From Treponema sp. (GTDB lineage: Bacteria; Spirochaetota; Spirochaetia; Treponematales; Breznakiellaceae), in contig JAISCC010000038.1 in assembly GCA_031265845.1 (NCBI GenBank), positions 1 to 45,240 of the forward strand: DNA of 45,240 nt, written 5' to 3'. The position numbers were made by a program, and so were the translations under genes. Every line of letters starts with the position of its first letter. Positions within the stretch are counted from its first letter, which is position 1. Positions 17,506 through 25,334 of this stretch are shown piece by piece. The notes under the pieces were generated by a model. It did no database searches and was not told the DNA's origin. It saw only the letters and a list, made by a program, of their open reading frames with translations.

Positions 17506-17901
17506 ATAGCTTACAGAAATGGCAGTTACGTCGCTTTTAACGGTTGCGGTGTGCGAAACCCCCACAGAATCCGGCGTCAAATTTTATAATACTCTGAAAA
17601 TGTGGGACGCGAACAAAAACATTGACTTTGGATTTGTCAACAGTCACGATAAAACCTGCATTGCCTTTCTTGTCGCAACTGATAACACGAAAAACAGCAG
17701 CGATATTCTAGATTGCGAGATAGTTTCGTCAAAAACGTTGCGCCAAAATTGAAAGCCAAGTTGTCGAGAGTATTACGGACAAAAATCGACAATGGCGAAG
17801 TGAAGATTTTATTTATACCGTTTAAGCTCAAGGCTATAGAGACCGCTTTCGATAACTTCGGCGTAAATGACGCCCATGACAAATCTAACGGCGTATACTA
17901 A
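17506..17901 (+). pseudogene. TIR-like (MTH538/DUF1863, Thoeris ThsB type) protein remnant
   Basis: AAGGAG (17492-17496) stands 9 nt before ATA-GCT-TAC-AGA-AAT, reading IAYRNGSYVAFNGCG; the ATA is probably a mutated ATG. After a frameshift near 17560 the next frame gives TESGVKFYNTLKMWDANKNI, DFGFVNSHDKT. The opening (A/R)YRNG.Y.AF, the YY/YN-x-L-x-x-W segment and the F-x-x-x-SHDKT motif are the hallmarks of the TIR-like family to which the Thoeris sensor ThsB belongs. The expected LRERLxxSKxxILLIG part is not recognisable; a third open segment (VAPKLKAKLSRVLRTKIDNG) follows to TAA 17901. No ThsA-like NADase is nearby. Confidence 0.5.
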
Positions 17902-17990
17902 TCAGTGTTGACAGGTGGGACTACATAGGAAGACCATAAATGAGTGTAACCCAGTACGGTCTTATCGCCTGCGGGCGGATGCGCTTTCTC

Positions 17991-18838
17991 TTAAAAGAAC
18001 CCCTGTTGCGCCATCGTGAAGTAGACCGTTTGATCGAACCGCCGTTCCGGACGCAACTTCTTTTCCCCGCCGTTGAGAATAATCTCTTTCAAGGTTTCTT
18101 TCCTGATAATAGGCGTCGTCTTTCTTTCAGAAGCCATATAGTCCCGCGTTATCATACCGCCGACTGCGAATTCCTTGTCCGTCTGTCGCCCGAAAGCCAT
18201 TTCGGTATAGATTTTCGTGATTCGTATCTTACTTTGGGCGCTGATTTCATACAGGATACGGCAAAGCCGCGCCGCGCTCCGCGTCATTCGGGTCGCCTCC
18301 TGATTCTATGTAGACCGGCTCGAAGATATCACGGACGTCGTGTAGGCGTTCTCTGACCGCGTTGACAATCCCTAGCGCGATGTATTTCGTGGTAGCAGGA
18401 CGAATGACGAGATCGGAACCCCATCTTTTGGGGAGCGTCCTTTGTGGCGTTGTCCGGGATGACCGTCAATTTTATTTCAAGCGGCGCGAGAAATACCCCA
18501 TTCGTATCCTTGACGACTAGATCGATGCCTTGAATGTCGTCGTGGGAATAAATCTGATACGGCTCGAACTTCGATTCAAACGAGAAGTAAAGCTCATTGT
18601 TTGGCAAAGTGGACTGAAACACGTCGTTAAAGTCTATTTCAACTGTTTCCGTTTCGAGCTTGTCGTTCAGACGGATATAGACCGCTTTTAGGTTATGGTC
18701 TCGCATATAACACGCGAGAGCGACGGGAAAAGAACTGTTGAATTGATTCTTGCCCCAGAAGTCCGCTTTGGTTCGGTTTGATCACGCTATACCGTAAAGC
18801 GCGGGTCCCCCGCCGAGAGAAAGCCGCGCGTTTTCCAT
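17991..18838 (-). pseudogene. HindVP-type type II restriction endonuclease, disrupted
   Basis: ATG 18838 has AAAAGG at 7 nt and begins MENARLSLGGGPALYGIA, then TGA at 18784-18782 replaces an expected Arg codon. The frame continues KADFWGKNQFNSSFPVALAC, YMRDHNLKAVYIRLNDKLE, FSFESKFEPYQIYSHDDIQG, IDLVVKDTNG and PLEIKLTVIPDN. The E-x-K motif in LEIKLT with the upstream Asp matches a PD-(D/E)xK nuclease as in the HindVP/HgiDI family (site GRCGYC). A lost base near 18430 and another shift near 18290 move the rest (VIRPATTKYIALGIVNAVRE; RILYEISAQSKIRITKIYTE) into other frames. It stands head to head with the intact methyltransferase, its expected partner. Family assignment is from memory of these motifs. 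Confidence 0.7.
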
Positions 18839-18863
18839 GAAACTGCCTTTTGGCGTCAATAAT

Positions 18864-18891
18864 TTGACGTCTTTTAAAAGTATGCTATACT
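18864..18891 (+). promoter_or_regulatory. promoter of the C5 methyltransferase, containing GRCGYC sites
   Basis: TTGACG (18864-18869), 16 bp, TATACT (18886-18891), only 6 nt before ATG 18898, so the mRNA would be leaderless. The -35 overlaps GACGTC (18866-18871), and GGCGTC lies at 18852-18857; both fit GRCGYC. CGTCAA-taa-TTGACG is also an inverted repeat. Confidence 0.65.
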
Positions 18892-18897
18892 AGCGCT

Positions 18898-19863
18898 ATG
18901 ATTATAACAGATAGACCCCTCAAAGCGGTAGACCTCTTTTGTGGTGTAGGCGGACTTTCCCGTGGTTTCCAAGACGCCGGCGTGGAAATAATCGCCGGCT
19001 ACGACAACTGGGATAAGGCGCTAGGCGTTTACAACGCGAACTTTGAGTCCCACAAGGCGGGCAAGCTCGACCTGTCGGACGTTTCCTTGGCGGAAGAAAC
19101 GTTGCGCGAGCTGTCGTTTGATATGATAATCGGGGGGCCGCCATGCCAGGACTTCTCGCATGCCGGCAAGCGCGTGGAGAAAGAGCGCGCGGACTTGACC
19201 ATAAATTTCGCGCTCATTGTAACGGACTTACAGCCGCCGCTGTTCGTGATGGAGAATGTGGACAGAATAACGAAAAGCAAGGCGTGGGAGACCGCGCGGC
19301 GGATTTTCAAGAGTCGCGGTTACGGCTTGACGGAGCGGGTGCTCGACGCCTGCTATTGCGGAGTCCCGCAAAGGCGCAAGCGGTACATTTGCGTAGGGGT
19401 TTTAGGCGGGACGGACGGCGAGCTGTCGCCGCTGATAGAAGCCCGGCTTACGCCGAAGCCGCTGACTGTGCGCCAGTATCTGGACGCTGAAATCCCCGTT
19501 GAATATTACTACAGGCATCCGCGCAACTATTGCCGGCGGGCGATCTTTTCCGTGGACGAGCCGAGTCCGACCATCCGCGGCGTGAACCGCCCCGTGCCCA
19601 AAGGCTACCCCGGACACCCCAACGACCCTGCGCCCGTGACGCCGGAACTGCGCCGGCTCACAAGCTGGGAACGTTCCCGGATTCAGACGTTTCCGCAAGA
19701 CTACGTCTGGCTAGGGTCGTCTTCGGACATGGAACAGATGATAGGGAACGCGGTGCCGGTCAAACTGGCGAATTTCGTAGCCGGAGTCGTCAAGGAATAC
19801 GTGGAAAGTGGCGGAGCCGCAATGGAGGAAACGCATGATACATACGGACGCGAAATTTTCTGA
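18898..19863 (+). CDS. C5-cytosine DNA methyltransferase (probable GRCGYC specificity)
   Basis: Transfers methyl from S-adenosylmethionine to C5 of cytosine. 321 residues with the motifs in canonical order: I DLFCGVGGLSRGFQDAG, IV GGPPCQDFSHAG with the catalytic Cys, VI VMENVDRI, VIII GVPQRRKRYICVGV, IX RRLTSWERSRIQTFPQDY, X MEQMIGNAVPVKLANF. All key residues are present, so it should be active. The target-recognition region is about 190-245. Specificity GRCGYC is inferred only from the HindVP-like nuclease remnant next door. No Shine-Dalgarno precedes the ATG. Because the nuclease and vsr are both broken, it is now an orphan methylase, no longer needed for self-protection. Confidence 0.93.
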   Translation: MIITDRPLKAVDLFCGVGGLSRGFQDAGVEIIAGYDNWDKALGVYNANFESHKAGKLDLSDVSLAEETLRELSFDMIIGGPPCQDFSHAGKRVEKERADLTINFALIVTDLQPPLFVMENVDRITKSKAWETARRIFKSRGYGLTERVLDACYCGVPQRRKRYICVGVLGGTDGELSPLIEARLTPKPLTVRQYLDAEIPVEYYYRHPRNYCRRAIFSVDEPSPTIRGVNRPVPKGYPGHPNDPAPVTPELRRLTSWERSRIQTFPQDYVWLGSSSDMEQMIGNAVPVKLANFVAGVVKEYVESGGAAMEETHDTYGREIF

Positions 19864-20083
19864 ATGGCTTATAACGCGCAAAAAATTCGGCGACAAGACG
19901 GCGCGGGATGTTTTATCAAGAATCAACCGGATTAACGGCTTCATGGATGCGGATGCAAGCGAACCAGTCGAGAAAATGCTCTACACGCTGAGCGTCGTTC
20001 CGGCGTTCAAAGCGTTAAGCCTTTCCGTGCGCTCGCAACTACGGCGGGCGATGAGACTTTACAAGGAATACCGGACGGAATAG
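19835..20083 (+). CDS. small conserved-looking protein of the R-M locus, 82 aa
   Basis: ATG 19835 lies inside the last codons of the methyltransferase (29-bp overlap) with GAGG at 6 nt. The peptide is short, helical and charged: MIHTDAKFSEWLITRKKFGD, KTARDVLSRINRINGFMD, ending MRLYKEYRTE. It resembles the N-terminal SAM-like helical module of phage integrases in pattern (short helices with KTA.D..SR), but that is weak. It is intact and lies between dcm and vsr, so a role in the R-M system such as control or DNA binding is possible; no helix-turn-helix is evident. Confidence 0.6.
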   Translation: MIHTDAKFSEWLITRKKFGDKTARDVLSRINRINGFMDADASEPVEKMLYTLSVVPAFKALSLSVRSQLRRAMRLYKEYRTE

Positions 20084-20490
20084 TTTCGGACAACCTGACG
20101 AAAGAGCGACGCTCGTACGCGATGAGCCGCATAAAATCAAGAACACCACGCCGGAAATCGTCTTTCGCAAACTTCTGCATCAAGTGGGGTTTCGCTACCG
20201 GCTTCACGACAAGAAGTTATCCGGCAAGCTGGACGTGGTTTTGAAGAAATATAAAATTTGTTTTTATTCACGGAGACTTTTGGCGCAAACGAAAAAACTG
20301 CCTTTGGCGAAATATAACGCCGAAAGACAGCGCCGTGTATTGACTTGTGAAACAAAACCGGAACGCGCTGAACGCCGGAGGCTGGAAGGCATTGGCTGAT
20401 GGGTGTTTACCGTGGGAGTGCGAACTGAAACAGCCGGAGGAACAACTTGACCGGTTCAAGCGGTTTGTGGGAACCGCAGATAATCCCTGC
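20080..20490 (+). pseudogene. vsr: very-short-patch repair endonuclease (Vsr), frameshifted
   Basis: Vsr nicks T:G mismatches left when 5-methylcytosine deaminates. The joined frames give DNLTKERRSYAMSRIKS then (one base lost near 20136) NTTPEIVFRKLLHQVGFRYR and LHDKKLSGKLDVVLKKY, then after another shift IHGDFWRKRKNC, and finally NALNAGGWKALADGCLPWEC-ELKQPEEQLDRFKRFV. These follow Vsr order (SxIxxxxTxPE, GxRYRLH, KxDVV, F.HG.FW, W..L...WECEL). At least two shifts make it inactive. The probable start ATA 20080 overlaps the stop of the preceding gene. Loss of Vsr beside an active C5 methylase predicts more C-to-T mutation at its sites. Confidence 0.75.
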
Positions 20491-20629
20491 GCACGTTCCT
20501 TACGGCCGTGGTTGCGCTGGCGAAAGCGTCGTAGTTTGGTAGTCCTATTGATTAAAATTCGGTTTGTAACTTATTATAACATACTGTATTACAAAAAATT
20601 ATACACAGGGGGGAATTAATAGAACTATG

Positions 20630-20662
20630 ATACATATAAAGAAGCGACTTCTTTATATGTAT
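20630..20662. repeat. perfect inverted repeat, 15-bp arms, 3-nt loop
   Basis: ATACATATAAAGAAG (20630-20644), CGA, CTTCTTTATATGTAT (20648-20662). AT-rich and exact, ending 10 bp before the -35 box at 20673. It could be an operator or, read as RNA, a hairpin. Confidence 0.95.
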
Positions 20663-20672
20663 AGAAGATCGC

Positions 20673-20701
20673 TTGACAAAACGGCGTTCTCTCCCTATAA
20701 T
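20673..20701 (+). promoter_or_regulatory. full-consensus sigma70 promoter
   Basis: TTGACA (20673-20678), exactly 17 bp, TATAAT (20696-20701). Both hexamers and the spacing match the consensus fully, the only such site seen in the window. No convincing coding gene follows until ligA at 21140. Confidence 0.8.
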
Positions 20702-20707
20702 CGGGTT

Positions 20708-20875
20708 ATCTTTAGGATAAAGACGCTGGCATGATGGCGCCAAGGCGTCAACATGAGAGAAATTATACGGAAAACCCCATGATGTGATCGAGGCGATTCC
20801 TATGAGATTGAACAACTAAAAATGAGTCTCCCCGCCATAGAGGGTGTCTATGGCAAACTGTTTGCGTCCGAATGT
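20708..20875 (+). ncRNA. candidate structured transcript from the consensus promoter
   Basis: The sequence after the promoter can fold into several hairpins in a row: TCTTTA-gga-TAAAGA (about 20709-20723), GACGC...GCGTC enclosing TGGC...GCCA (about 20722-20750), and GCCATAGA-gggtg-TCTATGGC (about 20834-20854). Only very short frames are open (MMAPRRQHERNYTENP and a shifted continuation DVIEAIPMRLNN), without a good ribosome site. It matches no RNA family I know; a decayed gene is an alternative. Bases 20876-21139 hold GC-rich palindromes (GTTCCGC-ag-GCGGAAC) and no gene. Confidence 0.3.
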
Positions 20876-21139
20876 TAGATCCCGGACTTCCAATCAAGAA
20901 GCATCGTCTAAAAGAGCATTGGCTGTGGTTCAACTATTATATTAAAACAGATTGCGCCGCGCTTGCGCCGCTGTTCCGCAGGCGGAACGGAGATGCGGCT
21001 TTGTGGTCGCGCCAAACGCGCGCCGCTTGCTCAAGGCGCGGATCAACGAGCGCTGGTGAAGCTGATTCAAGCCAAAACCGTTTTGAACCAGCTCCTTTAT
21101 AGTACGAACATAATGATAATATGAAATAATGGAGCATTT

Positions 21140-23119
21140 ATGGACGAGCCGCAAAGAAAAGAACGCATTATTGAACTTGAAAACCTCATACAGGGCTATC
21201 AGTCTGCGTATTACAACGGCGAAGCTGAAATAACAGACGCCGAATTCGACCTCCTCTGGGATGAGTTGAAACAGCTTGCGCCGGACAGCCCTGTGTTAGC
21301 CCAAATAGGCGTGGATGACATAGACGGATTTCCCAAAGCCGCCCATCTTATCCCGATGGGCAGCCAGGACAAAGCTGCGGATCCGGAGGCTTTTCGCGCA
21401 TGGACACAAAAGATACAGGCGCCTGTCTATGTGGTGCAGTTCAAGCTCGACGGCGCGAGCCTTGAACTGCAATACGAGAAAGGCGGCCTCGTCCGCGCCG
21501 TCACCCGTGGAGACGGCGTTATCGGCGATGAGATAACGCGGAACGCCCTGCGTATGAGCGGCGTACTGCCCGCGCTCAACGCGGACTTTTCCGGCGGCGT
21601 ACGGGGCGAAGTGCTTATGCCGCGCGCCGTGTGGAAGGAAAAGCACGCGAGCAAGGCGAACTGCCGCAACGCCGCGAACGGCATCATGCGGCGCAAGGAC
21701 GGCGCAGGCTGTGAAGACCTCATTTTTCTCGCCTATGACGCTTCCGCAACTGGAAACGATGGTTTTTTTAAAAATGAAATTGAGAAAATCGCGTGGATTA
21801 GGGCGCAGGGGTTTACGGTTTCCGAAACAAAGGAATTTATGGACGTGGAAGCGATCATCGCGTACCGCGCAATAATCACGGAGACGCGGCGAGACCTTGA
21901 CGTGGACATAGACGGGCTTGTGGTGAAAGACCGCGAAACCAATATGGACGATCTTCGCCGCGTCCGCCCTGAACGTCAAATCGCCTTCAAGTTTGAGCTT
22001 GAAACCGCCTATACCGTGCTTCGCGCTGTTGAGTGGAGCGAAGCCGGAGCGACCTACACGCCGGTTGGACTTATCGATCCGGTGCGGCTTGCCGGAACAA
22101 CGGTTAAACGGGCGAGCCTCAACAATCCCGGCATGATCCGCTCAATGAATCTTAAAATCGGCTCGGTTGTATCTGTGGTGAAGCGTGGAGAGATCATCCC
22201 CAAAATTGAGAATGTGGCGCCCGCAGGCGCGCTTGCCGACAGCGATCTGCCGGAAGAATCGGACATCGCGTTTCCCGTCTCATGTTCGGTGTGCGGCGCC
22301 GCGCTTGTTGACGAAGACTCCCGCTTGTACTGCCCCAATCCGGCGTGTCCCAAGTTGCTCCTCCATCGGCTGGACAAATGGATCAAAGTCCTTGACATTC
22401 GGGAAATCGGCGAAAAACTGATTAGACAGTTGTTCTCCGTAGGCAGAGTCACGCAGATACACGACCTGTACACGCTCGCGCCTGAAGAACTCGCCGCGTT
22501 CGACCGCATGGGAACGCTTTCCGCGAACAAGGTCGTCAAATACATACGCGCAACGCGGGTTATTCCGCTCGCCAAATTTATCGCGGGCTTTGATTTTGAG
22601 GGCGTGGGTGAGACGATCATGGAAAAGGTTGTCGATTTCGGCTTTAATACGCTTGAGAAACTCCGCGCCGCTGACGCCGATGCGCTTGCCATTGTGGAAG
22701 GCATCGGGGAGGTGACCGCGAAAACCATTGTGCAAGGCATGCGGCAGGCGGCGCGAGAAATGGACGCCGCGCTTAACACCGGCGTCATCGTCATAGCAGA
22801 GCCGCCCGATGAATCAAAGCAGCCGCTCAAAGGTCTCTCTTTCTGTTTCACTGGAGAGATCATTGCCATGAAACGCAGCCAAGCTGAAGAAAAGGTGAAA
22901 GCGCTGGGCGGCTCGCCAAAGACTTCGGTGGTGAAAGGGCTTTCCTATCTTGTCACCAACGATACGGAGTCAGGTTCGGCGAAAAACAAAAAAGCGCGGG
23001 ATTTGGGCGTACCGGTTATTGATGAAAAGCAGTTTCTTGAACTTATTGACAAAGCCGTGAAGCTGGTTTCCGGCGCCCCGGATCCAGCGTCTCCTCCGGT
23101 GCAGGGAGAGTTGTTTTAG
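21140..23119 (+). CDS. ligA: NAD-dependent DNA ligase
   Basis: Seals nicks in replication and repair using NAD+. 659 residues, normal length. Order: Ia domain with YYNGEAEITDAEFDLLWDEL, adenylation domain with the active-site lysine in FKLDGASLELQYEKG (about residue 101) and TRGDGVIGDEIT, GEVLMPR motif, OB fold, Cys4 zinc finger (CSVCGAAL...YCPNPACPK), helix-hairpin-helix repeats (FEGVGETIMEKV; VEGIGEVTAKTI) and a C-terminal BRCT domain from LKGLSFCFTGEI. The adenylation part deviates from the common LigA wording (NCRNAANGIMRRKDG replaces TNPRNAAAGSLRQ), so it belongs to a divergent subgroup. ATG has GGAG at 6 nt. Confidence 0.93.
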   Translation: MDEPQRKERIIELENLIQGYQSAYYNGEAEITDAEFDLLWDELKQLAPDSPVLAQIGVDDIDGFPKAAHLIPMGSQDKAADPEAFRAWTQKIQAPVYVVQFKLDGASLELQYEKGGLVRAVTRGDGVIGDEITRNALRMSGVLPALNADFSGGVRGEVLMPRAVWKEKHASKANCRNAANGIMRRKDGAGCEDLIFLAYDASATGNDGFFKNEIEKIAWIRAQGFTVSETKEFMDVEAIIAYRAIITETRRDLDVDIDGLVVKDRETNMDDLRRVRPERQIAFKFELETAYTVLRAVEWSEAGATYTPVGLIDPVRLAGTTVKRASLNNPGMIRSMNLKIGSVVSVVKRGEIIPKIENVAPAGALADSDLPEESDIAFPVSCSVCGAALVDEDSRLYCPNPACPKLLLHRLDKWIKVLDIREIGEKLIRQLFSVGRVTQIHDLYTLAPEELAAFDRMGTLSANKVVKYIRATRVIPLAKFIAGFDFEGVGETIMEKVVDFGFNTLEKLRAADADALAIVEGIGEVTAKTIVQGMRQAAREMDAALNTGVIVIAEPPDESKQPLKGLSFCFTGEIIAMKRSQAEEKVKALGGSPKTSVVKGLSYLVTNDTESGSAKNKKARDLGVPVIDEKQFLELIDKAVKLVSGAPDPASPPVQGELF

Positions 23120-23400
23120 CGGCGTTATACGGCGCGTCTTCGGCTACAAGCCTTTCGCTGGGCTGCGGTTGATTTTCCACATCGCGCTGCTTGGCGACAG
23201 CGAATTGAGCGTTTTGATGACCTCCACTCTCCATTAGAATGCGCCTAAAACGGCATTTTCCTCATTTTTTGAAAATCAACGATTCCAATATCTCTTCAAA
23301 AAACGGTCTTTAGGACATGTTGCCGCGCTAATTTTTTCTTATCCTCAAAAAATTCAAATCAAACCGCATATCAATCATCTATTTATATATGGAGGTCATT
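23120..23400. other. intergenic, no gene recognised
   Basis: No promoter with both boxes was found. A plus-strand frame (about 23122-23250) reads AAVDFPHRAAWRQRIERFDD without a start, and the last 100 bp are AT-rich leader sequence of the next gene, ending in GGAGGT. Confidence 0.4.
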
Positions 23401-25215
23401 ATGATTATACCACAAATAACTATGTCGATCAGACGGCAACATGGACGGGGAAAAATATTTAATGTTTTACACCGGTTGTTGCCGTCCGTTTTATCCATTG
23501 CGCTCGCTATGTCCTATATCGGGGCTTTTATGGCGTGTTCGCATGAAGGGAATGTTTCTTCGCCGGTTCAGCAGGACCCCGCCACAGGACGGGCGCACAT
23601 TCGGATTGCCAAAGAGGGGCAGCAACGCACTGTCTATCCCGACATCGGCGGGTTTGTCAAATTTACACTGATGTTTACCGGTGAAGACGGAAAGAGCGTT
23701 CCGGATGTAGTGTTGGAACAGGAAACAAGCGCGGAAGTCGCGCTTGAACCGGGAGACTGGAATATAACAGCTATAGGTTGGATATATGCCGCGAATTCGG
23801 ATCTTGTAGCAGCCGCCTATGGCAGCGCCAATGCGTTAGTAATCGCAGACGAAACGGCCACAGTCGATATTCTGATGGATAAACCTGTCTTTGAAGAGGG
23901 AATGGAGGGAATATTTAAATGGCGCATAAGTTTTCCAGAAGATTTGGTTGAAACCGCCGGCATGATCCTTTCGGCATTGGGGGATGATGGAACATTTTCG
24001 ATTCCTACCGCTACGCTGAATATATATGAAGAGAGCGAAGGCAGCGTGGGTCTTCCGTCCGGCTATTATCGCGTAGATGTTACATTATCCACTGATTATA
24101 TAGAGATCGGGAGGTCCGAAGTCGTGTGCATCTACTCCGGTCTTACCACCGTATTACCTGATATGGAGTTTATCGCCGGTGATTTCCCGTTACATTCTGG
24201 ACCGGAATATTCTATGCTGGAGATCGGTATCAGCATGGAAAAAGGGGATGCAATGGATATCAAGGGATTGCCTGACGAACCGGTGATCCTATCCAAAACT
24301 GGCGCTATAGAATTTCCCAACACATTGTCCTTAATGGCAAACGGTTTCACTTGGATTGAGTGCCTTTTGGACGGGAAACAAGTCGTTTCTACAGTTTTTG
24401 GCGCGGGAGATAATACAGAAATAACATTTATCATTGACTCAGGTGAATTAAGCGAGGGCAGGCATTTTTTGTCATTTATCGGCATGAAAAATGGCGCGCC
24501 TCAAGGGCGGGAGACAATCGTCACCGTCATTTCACAAAATGAGACAAATAGCGTCGAGTCCCTTGCTGAAGCGCTTGCCGCTCTCCCTCTCAACACTCAG
24601 GAAAAACCTTACTATATTAAGACAAATAGCGTCAATTTGTCAAGCACGAAAGGAACCGGAAATACCTTGAGGACGTTATATGACGCCCTCGGCGCGCATA
24701 AGCGTTATGTCGCGCTGGATTTGAGCGGCTGTGAAGGAGACAAGTTCGCCAACATCACGTTTGAAACCGCTAGTGGAAAACAGTACATCACTTCAATTAT
24801 TCTTCCGCTTTCCATTACTGACATTGGCATCAACGCCTTTAGCGGTTGCGCCGCGCTTGTTTCTATAGAAATGCCTGGCGTTCTGACAGTAAAACATGGC
24901 GCTTTCGACGGGTGTGAAAACCTGGAATCCATATCATTGCCTGAAGCGACAGAAATTACCAACACTACAGCAAGTGGACACGGAGCGTTTTACAAGTGTA
25001 TTAAACTAACATCCGTATATGCGCCAAAACTTGCAATCATTAGACACAGGTCATTCTACGGTTGCGTGTCACTTGCCGGTATTTCACTGCCCAGTGTAAC
25101 GCAGATCGATGAATATGCCTTCAAGGGCTGTACCGCGCTTGTTTCTATAGAAATGCCGCAAAATGTGACTATTGCCGACAATGCCTTTGCAGAATCAGGT
25201 TATATTCTAGATTAG
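23401..25215 (+). CDS. BspA-type leucine-rich-repeat lipoprotein
   Basis: Surface lipoprotein. ATG 23401 is preferred because GGAGGT lies 4 nt upstream; an ATG at 23389 precedes that site. 604 residues: basic start, hydrophobic stretch VLSIALAMSYIGAFMAC with the lipidated Cys near residue 45, then about 340 residues of beta-rich domains with a calcium-independent Ig-like feel (AHIRIAKEGQQRTVYPDIGG; RHFLSFIGMKNGAPQG). From about 415 come five LRR_5 units: DIGINAFSGCAALVSIEMP, VKHGAFDGCENLESISLPE, GAFYKCIKLTSVYAPKL, IRHRSFYGCVSLAGISLP and IDEYAFKGCTALVSIEMP. BspA-like proteins bind host proteins or other cells in oral and gut treponemes. It is monocistronic. The signal peptide is unusually far from the start. 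Confidence 0.88.
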   Translation: MIIPQITMSIRRQHGRGKIFNVLHRLLPSVLSIALAMSYIGAFMACSHEGNVSSPVQQDPATGRAHIRIAKEGQQRTVYPDIGGFVKFTLMFTGEDGKSVPDVVLEQETSAEVALEPGDWNITAIGWIYAANSDLVAAAYGSANALVIADETATVDILMDKPVFEEGMEGIFKWRISFPEDLVETAGMILSALGDDGTFSIPTATLNIYEESEGSVGLPSGYYRVDVTLSTDYIEIGRSEVVCIYSGLTTVLPDMEFIAGDFPLHSGPEYSMLEIGISMEKGDAMDIKGLPDEPVILSKTGAIEFPNTLSLMANGFTWIECLLDGKQVVSTVFGAGDNTEITFIIDSGELSEGRHFLSFIGMKNGAPQGRETIVTVISQNETNSVESLAEALAALPLNTQEKPYYIKTNSVNLSSTKGTGNTLRTLYDALGAHKRYVALDLSGCEGDKFANITFETASGKQYITSIILPLSITDIGINAFSGCAALVSIEMPGVLTVKHGAFDGCENLESISLPEATEITNTTASGHGAFYKCIKLTSVYAPKLAIIRHRSFYGCVSLAGISLPSVTQIDEYAFKGCTALVSIEMPQNVTIADNAFAESGYILD

Positions 25216-25274
25216 GCCAGTGAAAACCGGCGTTTTGGGATCGAAGGTCAATATGTTGGTTGTTGCAACATGCA

Positions 25275-25305
25275 GGTCCGCTTATAAAGCCTTTATAAGC
25301 GGACC
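25275..25305. repeat. perfect inverted repeat between convergent genes
   Basis: GGTCCGCTTATAAA (25275-25288), loop gcc, TTTATAAGCGGACC (25292-25305): 14-bp arms without mismatch. It stands between the BspA gene and the convergent pseudokinase gene and could end both transcripts, but there is no T run. Confidence 0.9.
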
Positions 25306-25334
25306 GTACTATTCGCTCCAAAGGCATGCCCATG

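Noticed and set aside
20880-21120. tRNA or structured RNA suggested by GC-rich palindromes upstream of ligA
   Set aside because: No T-loop GGTTCRA core with matching acceptor arms could be found.
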